A stretch of DNA of 64,000 nucleotides. Origin: an uncultured Shewanella sp. (GTDB lineage Bacteria; Pseudomonadota; Gammaproteobacteria; Enterobacterales; Shewanellaceae). The stretch covers positions 248,001 to 312,000 of the forward strand of contig NZ_CANLKR010000002.1 of NCBI RefSeq assembly GCF_947491715.1, in the 5' to 3' direction. Positions 1-8,371 of this stretch are shown piece after piece. The first letter of the stretch is position 1; each line of letters starts with the position of its first letter. The notes beneath the pieces are model-generated. The model was given only the letters and a program-made list of their open reading frames with translations, was not told the DNA's origin and searched no databases. The position numbers and the translations under genes were made by a program.

Positions 1-2
1 CT

Positions 3-1400
3 AAGAGCGATGCTAATTTTGCTTATTTACACATCGCTGGCCCCAATCCTATGTTGTTTCAATATATTGCTAGTATTCCTGTGAACTGCTCATTGAATAA
101 TGAGGATATTGCCCATTTGTTGGCAACAGGGGACAGTTTAGCGGCTGCCCTTGACGATCATCGCGTGTACATGTGTGATTATCAGGCCTTAGAAACATTG
201 AGCGAAAATACGGGAGAGACCTTATCGAGGGCAAAATACCTGGCTGCGCCGATGGCTTTTTTTGTATTGACACCCGACAGACAAACCTTGTTGCCTGTTG
301 CCATTCAATTAGGGCAAGCCCCCAACTCTAGTCGACTCGTGGTGCCCAAGGCCTTGGTTCTTCAGTCAGTTCCGTCAGAGCAGAATGTGGATTATGCTTG
401 GGAACAAGCCAAATCTGTGGTGAATGATGCCGATGGTAATTATCATGAATTAGTGGTCCATTTAGGCCGTACACACTTAGTGGAAGAAGCCTTTACCGTG
501 GCGACTCACAGGCAGCTCGCGCCGCAGCATCCCATTAATCGCTTATTATTACCTCATTTTGAAGGCACCTTATTTATCAATGCCGCGGCCCAAAGCAGTT
601 TGATTGCCCCTAATGGTCCTATCGATCGAATTTTTGCGGGAAAAATCCAAGCCACGCAGGATACGGCCATTGATTATCGATTGTCGTTTGATTTTCAAGC
701 CAGTATGTTACCCATTGAATTAGAAAAACGAGGCGTCAATCAGCGAGAGTTATTGCCTTTCTTTCCTTATCGTGATGATGCGACACGGGTGTGGGGAGCC
801 ATTAACCAATGGGCGGCGGATTATATTGCGCTGTATTACGCCAATGATAATGCGGTGTGTAATGACACTGAGCTACAAGCTTGGCATAAAGAGGTTAGCC
901 AGTTAGGTAAAATTTACAATATTCCAGCCCTTAACGATAAAGAGAGCTTACGTGATGTATTGACCATGATCATGTTCACGGCCAGTGCGCAACATGCGGC
1001 GGTAAATTTTCCCCAAAAGAGCCTCATGTCGTTTTCGCCAGCCATTACGGGGGCGCAGTGGCGGAATATTAGTCAGCCTGCTACCGATAATACCGAGTGG
1101 CTCAATGGCATGCCGCCCTTGGTGCTGGCGTTAGAGCAACAGCTGGTGCTCACATTACTGGGCTCTGTGTACTATCGGCCATTAGGGGAGTATAAAGAAA
1201 ATACGTTCCCTTACTTATCGTGGTTTAAGGATGAGCGTGTCACCAAAAAAGGCGGACCATTAGCGCAGTTTAATGACAATCTTAAACAAGTGGAAGCGCA
1301 TATTCAGCGAGATATTAATGAGCGCCAACATGTGTTTGCGCAATTAGCGCCCTATGATTATCTCTTGCCGAGTAAAATACCAACAAGTATTAATATTTAG
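3..1400 (+). CDS. Lipoxygenase, C-terminal part (5' end outside window)
   Basis: Non-haem iron lipoxygenase, which dioxygenates polyunsaturated fatty acids. The reading frame is open from base 3, and codons before the first ATG at 51 already encode a lipoxygenase-like AGPNP stretch, so the gene starts upstream of the window. Counting from that Met, the iron ligands are all present: H137 and H142 in an H-x4-H motif followed by THRQL and HPINRLLLPH, H315 and N319 in QHAAVN, and the C-terminal Ile449 (SINI then stop), whose carboxylate is the fifth ligand in this family. About 465 residues of an expected 600-700 are visible. Lipoxygenases are sporadic in bacteria, so transfer is possible. The family call is secure; the substrate and position of oxygenation cannot be read. 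Confidence 0.9.
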   Translation, partial: KSDANFAYLHIAGPNPMLFQYIASIPVNCSLNNEDIAHLLATGDSLAAALDDHRVYMCDYQALETLSENTGETLSRAKYLAAPMAFFVLTPDRQTLLPVAIQLGQAPNSSRLVVPKALVLQSVPSEQNVDYAWEQAKSVVNDADGNYHELVVHLGRTHLVEEAFTVATHRQLAPQHPINRLLLPHFEGTLFINAAAQSSLIAPNGPIDRIFAGKIQATQDTAIDYRLSFDFQASMLPIELEKRGVNQRELLPFFPYRDDATRVWGAINQWAADYIALYYANDNAVCNDTELQAWHKEVSQLGKIYNIPALNDKESLRDVLTMIMFTASAQHAAVNFPQKSLMSFSPAITGAQWRNISQPATDNTEWLNGMPPLVLALEQQLVLTLLGSVYYRPLGEYKENTFPYLSWFKDERVTKKGGPLAQFNDNLKQVEAHIQRDINERQHVFAQLAPYDYLLPSKIPTSINI

Positions 1401-1854
1401 TCCATTAGCTATTGAGCTTGAGATAAATAGTGGGCTAAATAATGAGATAAAGAGTGGGTTAAATGGTGAGTTATTTATTTCTTCTCATGGGTAACCCCCT
1501 TTTATAGAATGATGAATAAAAGGGGGGTTATTGGCAGTACTTCAGGTTTCTAGGCAGGTGACATTCTTAATGTGATTATTTAACTGCAAGTTCGGCTTCC
1601 TTGCCATCCGCTCATAGCAATCATCTTGTGATTTTCGACTTGAAGTCTGAGGCATATAGATGCATTCACACTGGGGGGTAAAGCGAAGAGTAAAGCACAG
1701 AGGAAATGCCAAAGAGTATTGGTTTTCTTCGAGTTGTGCTCATAGGTATAAAATATGCTGATGAATGGAAAGTGAAGTCATCCTGAAAAAAGATAAATCC
1801 TATTAACTATTGTAACTCTTTGGTATTATTGTCTCTTTTTTAGGGATGAGAAGC
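1401..1854. other. Intergenic region without a gene
   Basis: AT-rich spacer between the lipoxygenase and the first membrane/coiled-coil gene. Apart from the hairpin at 1492-1531, I see a widely spaced inverted repeat (CCAAAGAGT near 1709 and ACTCTTTGG near 1815) and no convincing coding frame. The left end of the prophage remnant may have been lost in or near this stretch, but no phage end could be recognised. Confidence 0.5.
1492..1531. terminator. Hairpin downstream of lipoxygenase
   Basis: Inverted repeat with arms TAACCCCCTTTTAT and ATAAAAGGGGGGTTA (one bulged G) around a loop of about 12 bases, about 90 bases after the lipoxygenase stop. There is no clear U-run after it on the plus strand, so it may be a weak terminator or only a stable RNA end. 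Confidence 0.4.
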
Positions 1855-2619
1855 ATGGCAAAGGCTGCTTTCAAAAAGTTTATAGGGTACTACATTGGGG
1901 CTATCGTGCTTCTCTTGCATTTAGCGGGTTATATTTTTTTTATAACTGATGTCTTAGAATTACCTTTAGAGGCTCGTGATTATGTGTTGTTTCTTGCTGC
2001 CGTCATGGGACTAAGTGGTGTTTTATTATCTCAGGTAATGTTTAATCGGCGTCATATTGAGGCACAAGAACGGATGGACGCCAGACAGCGAGCAGATCAT
2101 CAATTGGAAATACAAAAGCAAGAAAAGCAGCATGAGCATGACTGGGAACGCGAAAGAGAAGCTAAGCAGCTAGAGAAGAAAGAAGAGGTAGTTGGATTAA
2201 TATTTAAAAATATTTCACATTTAAATAGTATTAGAGATGTTTTTGATGATCATGTTGATTTTGATACTGGTGAGGTTATTTTGATTATTTCAAATAGAAT
2301 GATTTTAGATATAATAAAGTTTAAAGACAATGTAATAATAGGTAATGCTTTAGTTGCGTTATATTTTCCTAATGTCGAATATGAAAAATGTTGCGAAAAG
2401 ATTGATAATGAAGTGCTTGAAATTTTAACTTATGTTCGTTTATTACAGGGCGCGGAAGAATCGAAAGATATGATAGAGAGCACTATCAATAAAATAACGA
2501 ATATACTTCAGATGTTGACTTTTTTAAAAAACTCCTTGCTAGGACTCCCGAGCAAATATATTTCTATATTAGAAATTCCAGCTTCAGTGCAAGCTCCAAC
2601 TCCCCAAGAAGCCGCTTAG
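1855..2619 (+). CDS. Membrane-anchored coiled-coil protein, paralogue 1
   Basis: Unrecognised family, about 254 residues. An N-terminal amphipathic start is followed by two hydrophobic segments (roughly residues 10-30 and 45-60), then a strongly charged Gln/Glu/Lys/His-rich coiled coil (about 75-125, containing QKQEKQHEHDW) and an AT-rich C-terminal half with mixed helices. The ATG at 1846 has AGGG directly against it. The ATG at 1855 lies 8 bases from the same AGGGA, so 1855 is the better start. The gene 270 bases downstream is a clear paralogue in its first 110 residues; the C-terminal halves have diverged. Low GC and a position next to the phage remnant suggest transfer. A role in phage exclusion is only a guess. 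Confidence 0.7.
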   Translation: MAKAAFKKFIGYYIGAIVLLLHLAGYIFFITDVLELPLEARDYVLFLAAVMGLSGVLLSQVMFNRRHIEAQERMDARQRADHQLEIQKQEKQHEHDWEREREAKQLEKKEEVVGLIFKNISHLNSIRDVFDDHVDFDTGEVILIISNRMILDIIKFKDNVIIGNALVALYFPNVEYEKCCEKIDNEVLEILTYVRLLQGAEESKDMIESTINKITNILQMLTFLKNSLLGLPSKYISILEIPASVQAPTPQEAA

Positions 2620-2679
2620 CTTCATTTTTCATTTGTTGATATATTCTTCGCACAGACAATATGCATAGACTAAATAAAA

Positions 2680-2696
2680 AGACGATTCTATCGTCT
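2680..2696. repeat. Short perfect hairpin in spacer
   Basis: AGACGAT-TCT-ATCGTCT, a perfect 7-bp stem with a 3-base loop, 60 bases after the stop of paralogue 1. It is the first of three hairpins in the spacer between the two paralogues. There is no T-run. Confidence 0.5.
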
Positions 2697-2719
2697 AAGC
2701 TCTAAAACCCAGCCTAAGG

Positions 2720-2746
2720 TATGCCACTCCCCCCGTTTGTGGCATA
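2720..2746. repeat. Second hairpin in spacer
   Basis: Arms TATGCCAC and GTGGCATA (8 bp, perfect) with a C-rich 11-base loop. Just after it lie two TTTAAAC motifs exactly 11 bp apart (2755-2761 and 2766-2772), one helical turn. This resembles the series of TTTAAA motifs at 8372-8433 inside the phage region. Confidence 0.45.
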
Positions 2747-2844
2747 CAGGGCGATTTAAACAGGGTTTAAACACGGTTACATGCGTTGACCTGAACCTGT
2801 TTTTCTTTTATTTTGACTTTTAACAAAAAATTAAGATGGTAATT

Positions 2845-2875
2845 CAGGTTTCGCTCATATTGAAACCTGTTTTTT
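2845..2875 (+). terminator. Terminator-like hairpin directly before paralogue 2
   Basis: CAGGTTTC, a 9-base loop, GAAACCTG, then six Ts. This is a classical intrinsic terminator on the plus strand. The T-run is followed at once by AGGGATG, the ribosome binding site of the next gene, so it sits in the leader and could act as an attenuator if transcription starts upstream of it. Alternatively it only ends transcripts from paralogue 1. Confidence 0.65.
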
Positions 2876-2888
2876 AGGGATGAAAAGC

Positions 2889-3593
2889 ATGCTCAAATCT
2901 GTTGTTAAACGTTACTGGGGATATTACGTTGGGGCCATATTGATTCTATTGCATTTAGCTGCCTTTATTTTTTTGATTGCATATGGCTTGAATAGATTGG
3001 GATTACAGTTAGAGGCAAGGGATTACATCTTATTTGTTTCTGCTTTATTGGGTTTTTCTTCAATTGTGGTCTCACAGCTCTGGATGGATAAAAGACAAAA
3101 AGAGGATCACCTATTAGAGATACAAAAACAAGAACAGCAGCATGAACATGATTGGAAGAGGGAAATTGAAGCTAAATTAATAAATAAAAAAGAAGAAGCA
3201 TATACCCTTCTTAATAGTAGTATTTCTAATTTAGATAAAGTATATGCTTTAAATAATAATATGCAACAAGTAATGTTTAAGTTAGAAGAAAAAGAAATGG
3301 CCTTATTCGATTTGAAAAAAATAGAAAACCAAATTTTTTTGTTGATTTGTATATTAGAGACATTTTTTAACGAAGAAGATTTAATTGATGGATGTTATAA
3401 AATTAAGATTGAAGTAGCAAAGGTTGGAATAAACTTGAGAGAGATGTATGGCAAGATGCATGAATATGAAAAGGATTTTTTTATAAGTAAAAAAAAGGAA
3501 ATACTTAATGAGATTGGGTGGTTAAGAACCGAATTGCTCCTAACATTACAGGAGGTTTTATGTTTTTCAAATAAATATACTGCAAGTTGGTAA
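2889..3593 (+). CDS. Membrane-anchored coiled-coil protein, paralogue 2
   Basis: About 234 residues and clearly related to the gene at 1855 in its first 110 residues: the same YYVGA/YYIGA first membrane segment, LEARDY(I/V)LF second segment, and a basic-acidic coiled coil with LEIQKQE and QHEHDW. The C-terminal half is Lys/Glu/Asn-rich, predicted helical, and not similar to the paralogue. As there, the ATG at 2889 is 8 bases after AGGGA and is preferred over 2880. The last six Ts and AGGGATGA before each start are shared, so leader and start were duplicated with the coding sequence. No family recognised. Confidence 0.7.
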   Translation: MLKSVVKRYWGYYVGAILILLHLAAFIFLIAYGLNRLGLQLEARDYILFVSALLGFSSIVVSQLWMDKRQKEDHLLEIQKQEQQHEHDWKREIEAKLINKKEEAYTLLNSSISNLDKVYALNNNMQQVMFKLEEKEMALFDLKKIENQIFLLICILETFFNEEDLIDGCYKIKIEVAKVGINLREMYGKMHEYEKDFFISKKKEILNEIGWLRTELLLTLQEVLCFSNKYTASW

Positions 3594-3750
3594 TGAGAAC
3601 GTTATTATTTCTTTTAACTAATTTTTAATTTTAAGATTTTTTTGGCGAGAATATTTTATTTTTTATAGTGCTCTCCTGAAACCTTTCCAATCCATCCCCC
3701 ACGGTTTTTTTTGCACCATGGCAACATGATTTCTTCATTGCCGTGTGTGT

Positions 3751-4908
3751 ATGTTTCAACTTGCCGCCCTCACCAGTAGCGTAACATTTACCCTTGAACA
3801 GAACGAAGACGGCTACATTCAAGCCTTGCCTGACGGAGCCTTTAATGCCGTAGATGGCCGCCCCCGTGACGTGGTGGGTGGCAAGTGGTTAATGGACGCC
3901 ACCGCCTTTGCCGCCATGCAAGCCAACACGCCGCACCAAGCGGGGGATTTGGTCATAGATTATGAGCACCAAACCTTAAACAAAGAGAAGAACGGCCAGC
4001 CCGCCCCCGCCGCAGGCTTTTTTAATATCAAAGACATTCAGTATCGTGAAGGCCAAGGCTTATTTATTAAGCCGGACTTTAACGATAAGGCGCAGGCCCA
4101 CTTAAGCGGCAAGGAATACAAATACTTCTCGCTGGTGTTTGGTTACGACACAGACACGGGCCGCCCGCAATACATCCACAGCGGCGCGCTCACCAACCGC
4201 CCCGGCGTCGATGGCATGTTACCGCTGGCGAGCCTGAGTGCGGAAATCAGTGCCGAAATTAATATCAATACCCCCCCTCAACAAGGAGACACTCCCGTGA
4301 ATGAAACCCTAAAAAAGCTACTCATGAAACTGGGAATAGAGATTAGCGATCCCAATGGAACCCTCAGTGATGAGCAGGCCACCGCCGCCCTCAGCGCCTT
4401 GGACAGCTTAGTGACGCAAGCGGCTGAGGTGCAGCCGCTGAAAACCCAAGTGGTCGCCCTGACCGCACAAACTCAAGCCGCCGCAGGGACTCATACCCAA
4501 GCCGCAGGCGCTCATACACAAACAGTGGATTTAACCCAGTATGTGCCCATCGCCACCTTTAATGCCCTGCGTGAGCAATTGGTAAGCCTGAGCGCCGAGA
4601 ATGGCCAATTGACCATAGAGCAAGCGGTCAAAGACGCGCTGGACGGGGGCAAGGTGCTGGCCTGTGAAGAAGACTATTTATTGCAGCTAGGCAAGCAACA
4701 AGGCATGGCGGCGCTCAGTGCGCACCTAGAGAGTCGCCAGCCCATTGCCGCACTCACCACCAAGCAGACCACCACCGTGACCCCGCCCAATCACGAACAG
4801 CAAGACAAAACCGCCATGGCCGCGCTGTCCAGCGAAGAGATGGCAATGGCGGATTCGTGGGGCATGTCACACGACGAATTTAAAGCAGCCAAAAAGGATG
4901 ACAAATAA
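3751..4908 (+). CDS. Mu-like phage I protein (head maturation protease/scaffold)
   Basis: Homologue of Mu gpI. In Mu this gene encodes the prohead protease, and its C-terminal part serves as scaffold. The N-terminal domain shows the usual pattern (IQALPDG, DGRPRD, then DYEHQT near residue 70 and ALTNRPGVDG near 150). The second half is Ala/Gln/Thr-rich and helical, ending in a Lys-rich tail, as expected of a scaffold. The length of about 385 is normal. The start is uncertain: GTG at 3745 and ATG at 3751 are both possible and neither has a good ribosome binding site, perhaps because the upstream phage DNA is lost. The stop overlaps the next ATG by one base (TAATG). Confidence 0.85.
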   Translation: MFQLAALTSSVTFTLEQNEDGYIQALPDGAFNAVDGRPRDVVGGKWLMDATAFAAMQANTPHQAGDLVIDYEHQTLNKEKNGQPAPAAGFFNIKDIQYREGQGLFIKPDFNDKAQAHLSGKEYKYFSLVFGYDTDTGRPQYIHSGALTNRPGVDGMLPLASLSAEISAEININTPPQQGDTPVNETLKKLLMKLGIEISDPNGTLSDEQATAALSALDSLVTQAAEVQPLKTQVVALTAQTQAAAGTHTQAAGAHTQTVDLTQYVPIATFNALREQLVSLSAENGQLTIEQAVKDALDGGKVLACEEDYLLQLGKQQGMAALSAHLESRQPIAALTTKQTTTVTPPNHEQQDKTAMAALSSEEMAMADSWGMSHDEFKAAKKDDK

Positions 4909-5828
4909 TGGCCATTATTAATGCCGCAAGCCTCAATGCATTGCGCACTATGGTGCGCAGTGAGTTCCAAAAAGCACTGGTGAATAACGACCCCAGCTAT
5001 AAAAAAATTGCATCAGTGGTGCCGTCTAACACCAAATCCAATACCTATGGCTGGCTGGGTAGCATGCCTGCCTTTCGTGAGTGGATTGGCGACAGGGTGA
5101 TCAACTCCATTAAAGAGCACGGTTACAGCATCACTAACCGCACGTTCGAGAACACTATTGGCATTAATCGTGATGATGTTGAAGATGACACCTTAGGCAT
5201 TTATGCCCCCATGGTGCAGTCATTAGCGCAAGAGGGGCAAGAGTTCCCCAACGAGCTAGTGTATGAGCTACTGGCCAATGCATTTACCACCGCTTGTTAT
5301 GATGGGCAAAACTTCTTTGATGCGGATCATCCCGTCAATAGCAAACACGACGGCACAGGCACAGATACCTCTGTCTCTAACGTGCTCATTGATGAGGCGT
5401 ACACGGGCAAGCCTTGGTACTTGATGGACACAACACGCCCACTCAAGCCGCTGATTTTTCAAGAGCGTCGCAAGCTGGCGTTAAATACTCTGTTTAATCC
5501 CACCGATCCTGCGGTCTGGGTGCGCAATGAGTTTCAGTTTGGTGCGGACTTGCGCTGTGAATCCGGCTTTGGCTTTTGGCAGCTGGCGTTCGCGGGCAAG
5601 ATTGAACTGAATGCCACTAATTTGTGGAAGGCAAATTCTGCCATGAAAGCCTTTACTCGCGATGGCGGCAAGAAGCTCAAAGTCAGGCCAAATCTGTTAG
5701 TGGTGTCATCGGATGATGAAGAAAAAGCCACCAAGTTGCTTACCCGTGACTTTATTGATGAGAACGGCACCACAGTGAATAACGAGCTTAAGGGCAAGTT
5801 TGAGCTGTTAGTGGTTGCTGAGCTGTAA
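4908..5828 (+). CDS. Mu-like major capsid protein (gpT)
   Basis: About 306 residues, matching the Mu gpT major head subunit family. Recognisable features are the N-terminal helix (LNALRTMVRSEFQKAL), YGWLG followed by FREWIGDR, the GINRDDVEDDTLG segment and DADHPVN in the middle. The start codon overlaps the stop of the protease gene by one base, so the two are translationally coupled in the order typical of Mu. No frameshift or internal stop is seen. Confidence 0.9.
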   Translation: MAIINAASLNALRTMVRSEFQKALVNNDPSYKKIASVVPSNTKSNTYGWLGSMPAFREWIGDRVINSIKEHGYSITNRTFENTIGINRDDVEDDTLGIYAPMVQSLAQEGQEFPNELVYELLANAFTTACYDGQNFFDADHPVNSKHDGTGTDTSVSNVLIDEAYTGKPWYLMDTTRPLKPLIFQERRKLALNTLFNPTDPAVWVRNEFQFGADLRCESGFGFWQLAFAGKIELNATNLWKANSAMKAFTRDGGKKLKVRPNLLVVSSDDEEKATKLLTRDFIDENGTTVNNELKGKFELLVVAEL

Positions 5829-5872
5829 GTCAATGAGCAAGCATAAAATGAGTAAGTTATGGAGAGAAACAT

Positions 5873-6322
5873 ATGGATACTAATACCAGTGCTAAGATTC
5901 TTAATCTGGCTCACACAGGCTATCGGCGGGCAGGGCTGGCCTTTACAAAAGGTGAGAATGTGTTGCTCAATTTGGACAAGGCCCAGTTGGCGCAAATTAA
6001 GGCCGATCCGCGTCTTAAACTGCTGTCAAAAAATGCGCCTACCGCTAACAGCCAAACGTCGAGCGGGGCCTTGGATGATCGTGCAAGTGCAGCCCCGTTA
6101 ACGCCAGCCAAGAGTACCAATGAGCAAGATGACAGTGCGCAGGTTTTTGCGGCTATCGCCTCACTTGAACTCGCTAATAAAGATCACTTCACAGTCAGCG
6201 GTAAGCCGCAGGCGGCGGAGCTTGAAAAGCGCCTTAATTGCAGCGTCAGTGCCAGCGAGCGAGACGAAATGTGGCAAGCCTACCAAGACAATCAGGCTCA
6301 AACAGAAGTCAAGGACGCTTAA
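5873..6322 (+). CDS. Mu gp35-like protein
   Basis: 149 residues, in the position of Mu gp35 directly after the capsid gene. It is probably a capsid-associated protein, but its role is not established. The N-terminus carries GYRRAGLAF and a short LTK-like segment, followed by a low-complexity Ala/Ser linker (about residues 60-90). The C-terminal part has the FxVSGKPQ...LE pattern seen in FluMu-type gp35. The ATG at 5873 follows GGAGAGAAAC. Its stop abuts the next gene. Confidence 0.7.
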   Translation: MDTNTSAKILNLAHTGYRRAGLAFTKGENVLLNLDKAQLAQIKADPRLKLLSKNAPTANSQTSSGALDDRASAAPLTPAKSTNEQDDSAQVFAAIASLELANKDHFTVSGKPQAAELEKRLNCSVSASERDEMWQAYQDNQAQTEVKDA

Positions 6323-6745
6323 ATGATGTATGCCGACGCATCGCAGATGCAAGCCCGCTTTGGTGAGCAAGAGTTAATCGAGCTTACCGATAAAAACGGA
6401 CAGGCGGGGGAGTTGGTGCAAACCGTACTCGATGGTGCGTTGGCGGATGCCAGCGCCACTATCGATGGTTATCTGGCGGGGCGCTATGCGCTGCCGCTGG
6501 CCTCCATCCCTCAAGTACTAGTGCCTATTTGTTGTGACTTGGCCCGTTATCAGCTTTATGACGAGCAAGCTGGCGAGCAAGTGAGCAATCGCCATAAAAA
6601 CGCCATGCGCTTTTTGGAGTTGCTGGCATCGGGCAAAGTGAGCTTAGGTCTGAGCGATGAAGGAGAAGTGCAGGCGGATGATTTACCCGAAGTGGTGAGC
6701 GCGGGCAGCGTATTTGCTCGTGATAAGTCTACGGGCTTTCTCTAA
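6323..6745 (+). CDS. Mu gp36-like protein (DUF1320), head-tail connector candidate
   Basis: 140 residues of the DUF1320 family. It begins MMYADASQMQARFGEQEL, the standard opening, continues with DASATIDGYLAGRYALPL and ends with RDKSTGFL. In Mu-like phages this is gp36, believed to sit at the head-tail joining region. The ATG at 6323 directly follows the previous stop, and the second ATG at 6326 is equally possible. Confidence 0.85.
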   Translation: MMYADASQMQARFGEQELIELTDKNGQAGELVQTVLDGALADASATIDGYLAGRYALPLASIPQVLVPICCDLARYQLYDEQAGEQVSNRHKNAMRFLELLASGKVSLGLSDEGEVQADDLPEVVSAGSVFARDKSTGFL

Positions 6746-6776
6746 CGCTTTTTAGAGAAGAGATGAAGGAAAGTGA

Positions 6777-7232
6777 ATGATCGACTCGATTATTAGCCGT
6801 TTAAGTGATAGCAGTGCGGGCGATACGCCTTGGCTTTCAGTGGAGGGCTTGCTGGACTTGTCCGAGCTTGAAAGCCGCAGTCAGCAGCGGTTCCCTAAAT
6901 TGTATGTCATCGAACTGACTGAGCACGCGCGGCCCGATGTGCGCGGCTCAGGCCCTGCATTGCAAAGTCTGCAAGCGGAAATTGGCGTGATCTGCTTGAT
7001 GTCAAAACGCAATGGCGCGTGCCCAAGCCTTTGGCCACTGCGCGAAGCGGTGCGCTCGCGCTTATTTGGCTTTGTGCCCCAATCTGGCAATAACAGTGAC
7101 AGCAGTGAAGGCAGTCAGCATGGCTATGAACCCTTGTGGCTCAATGGGGGCGGTCTACTCAAAATCAACGCGGGCCATGTGGCATGGCTGGATAAATTCA
7201 TGACCGAATATACTGCGCAAGCAGCGCAATAA
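6777..7232 (+). CDS. Mu gp37-like protein (DUF1834)
   Basis: 151 residues resembling the DUF1834/gp37 family, the last Mu-type gene before the operon switches to siphovirus tail genes. ELTEHARPDVRGSGPALQSL in the first half and LWPLREAVRSRLFGF in the middle fit a tail-terminator or head-completion fold. The start has a good ribosome binding site (AGGAAAG, 3 bases before ATG). The precise function is inferred from position. Confidence 0.7.
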   Translation: MIDSIISRLSDSSAGDTPWLSVEGLLDLSELESRSQQRFPKLYVIELTEHARPDVRGSGPALQSLQAEIGVICLMSKRNGACPSLWPLREAVRSRLFGFVPQSGNNSDSSEGSQHGYEPLWLNGGGLLKINAGHVAWLDKFMTEYTAQAAQ

Positions 7233-7244
7233 AAGGAGAGAGAC

Positions 7245-8147
7245 ATGCGTAAATTTCGAAAAAAAGCGCTGGTGTTTGCCACCGAGACCCAATACGGCAT
7301 CGATGCCATCGACGGCGGCGAAACCGCCATTAGTGTGCTGGGCCGTGAGATGAAAATTACCCCGCTGGCAGGGGAAAATACCGCGCTGGATTATGACAAT
7401 GGCCTATTAGGCAATAGCGCCGAAATCGCCACCGAAACTTATGTGGCGCTTGAATTTGGTCTCGATTGGGCGGGCAGTGGTGAGGCCACCACCAATGCCC
7501 CTTATGATAATTTACTCAGTGCATGTTTACGTCAAAGCAGCGCAGGCACAGGGCAAATTGAGCGCAATATTAATGATGATAGCAGTGATAGTGTGACCTT
7601 CTATTTTTACCTCGATGGCGCATTGCATGCGTTAACTGGGGCGCGGGGTAACATGAAATTGGAGGCAAAAGCCAAGGCGTTCCCCACCATTAGCTTTACC
7701 TTTACTGGCTTGTTTGTCGCCATTACCGCAGCGGCCATTCCGGCCACTAACTTTGCCATATGGCAAACACCAATGAAAATTGGCGCAGCGAATACGGCCT
7801 GCCAGCTTGATGGCAGCGCGGCCAAGCTCATTAGCTTTGAGTATGACCAAGGCAATGAAGTGCAGTATATAGAGTACGTCGGCCATGAAGAAGTGATCAT
7901 CACCGACTACGCCCCCAGCGGCAAAATTGTGCTTGAGGCGGCGAGCCTCACTGATTTTGATCCGTTTGCGGCCAATACGAAAATCCTTGAGTTTGAACTG
8001 ACCCACGGCGTGGTGGGCAATACCATTAGTTTTCGCTGCGACGAGCTGCAATTGGGCCGCGCCGAATATGGCGATCAAGACGGCATTTTAACTTATGAAA
8101 TCCCCATTCGCCCCATAGGCAATAGCGATTTACTCATTACTAAATAA
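7245..8147 (+). CDS. Phage major tail tube protein
   Basis: 300 residues. The opening (RKKALVFATETQYG), beta-rich Asp/Gly composition and position just before the frameshifted chaperone genes fit the tail tube subunit of Mu-like siphophages. The segment ETYVALEFGLDWAGSGE and the C-terminal PIRPIGNSDLLITK are typical of this group. There is no tail sheath gene, which argues for a non-contractile tail, unlike Mu itself. Strong ribosome binding site (AAGGAGAGAGAC then ATG). Confidence 0.8.
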   Translation: MRKFRKKALVFATETQYGIDAIDGGETAISVLGREMKITPLAGENTALDYDNGLLGNSAEIATETYVALEFGLDWAGSGEATTNAPYDNLLSACLRQSSAGTGQIERNINDDSSDSVTFYFYLDGALHALTGARGNMKLEAKAKAFPTISFTFTGLFVAITAAAIPATNFAIWQTPMKIGAANTACQLDGSAAKLISFEYDQGNEVQYIEYVGHEEVIITDYAPSGKIVLEAASLTDFDPFAANTKILEFELTHGVVGNTISFRCDELQLGRAEYGDQDGILTYEIPIRPIGNSDLLITK

Positions 8148-8156
8148 GAGATAAAT

Positions 8157-8345
8157 ATGGAAGAGCAAATAATAGCCGCAATGAAAATGGTTCAAGTTCA
8201 TTCAAAAACTAACACTATGTTAGAGGCCGTTGGCGTTGTAGAAGAAATGTGCCCAGAGGTATCTAGAGAGCAATTAATGCTGATTTGGATAGGTGTGAAT
8301 GCTGCACAAATGAGTGAGATAAAAAGCCAGAAAAAAGCCCTTTAA
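8157..8345 (+). CDS. Small phage protein, unknown
   Basis: 62 residues between the tail tube and the chaperone genes. Mostly helical with several Met and Glu (VVEEMCPEVSREQLML). A GAGATAA sequence precedes the ATG and it lies 9 bases after the tail tube stop. More AT-rich than its neighbours and followed by an unusual repeat, so it may be an insertion rather than part of the structural module. No family recognised. Confidence 0.55.
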   Translation: MEEQIIAAMKMVQVHSKTNTMLEAVGVVEEMCPEVSREQLMLIWIGVNAAQMSEIKSQKKAL

Positions 8346-8352
8346 TTTTTAT

Positions 8353-8368
8353 CCAGGATAAACCCTGG
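8353..8368 (+). terminator. Weak hairpin after small phage gene
   Basis: CCAGG, 6-base loop, CCTGG, then TT. It is the only candidate stop for a transcript of the 62-residue gene. The stem is short and the T-run minimal, so full termination is unlikely. Confidence 0.3.
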
Positions 8369-8371
8369 TTA

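Noticed and set aside
1401..3744. A copy of the tRNA-Pro 3' end as left attachment site
   Set aside because: Looked for GGTTCGAATCC-type sequence left of the phage genes and saw none in this window.
5534..5995. Antisense open frame of 153 codons across the capsid gene
   Set aside because: Shadow of the capsid reading frame; no ribosome binding site and biased composition.
7632..8078. Antisense open frame of 148 codons across the tail tube gene
   Set aside because: Mirror of the sense codon bias; no supporting start or family.
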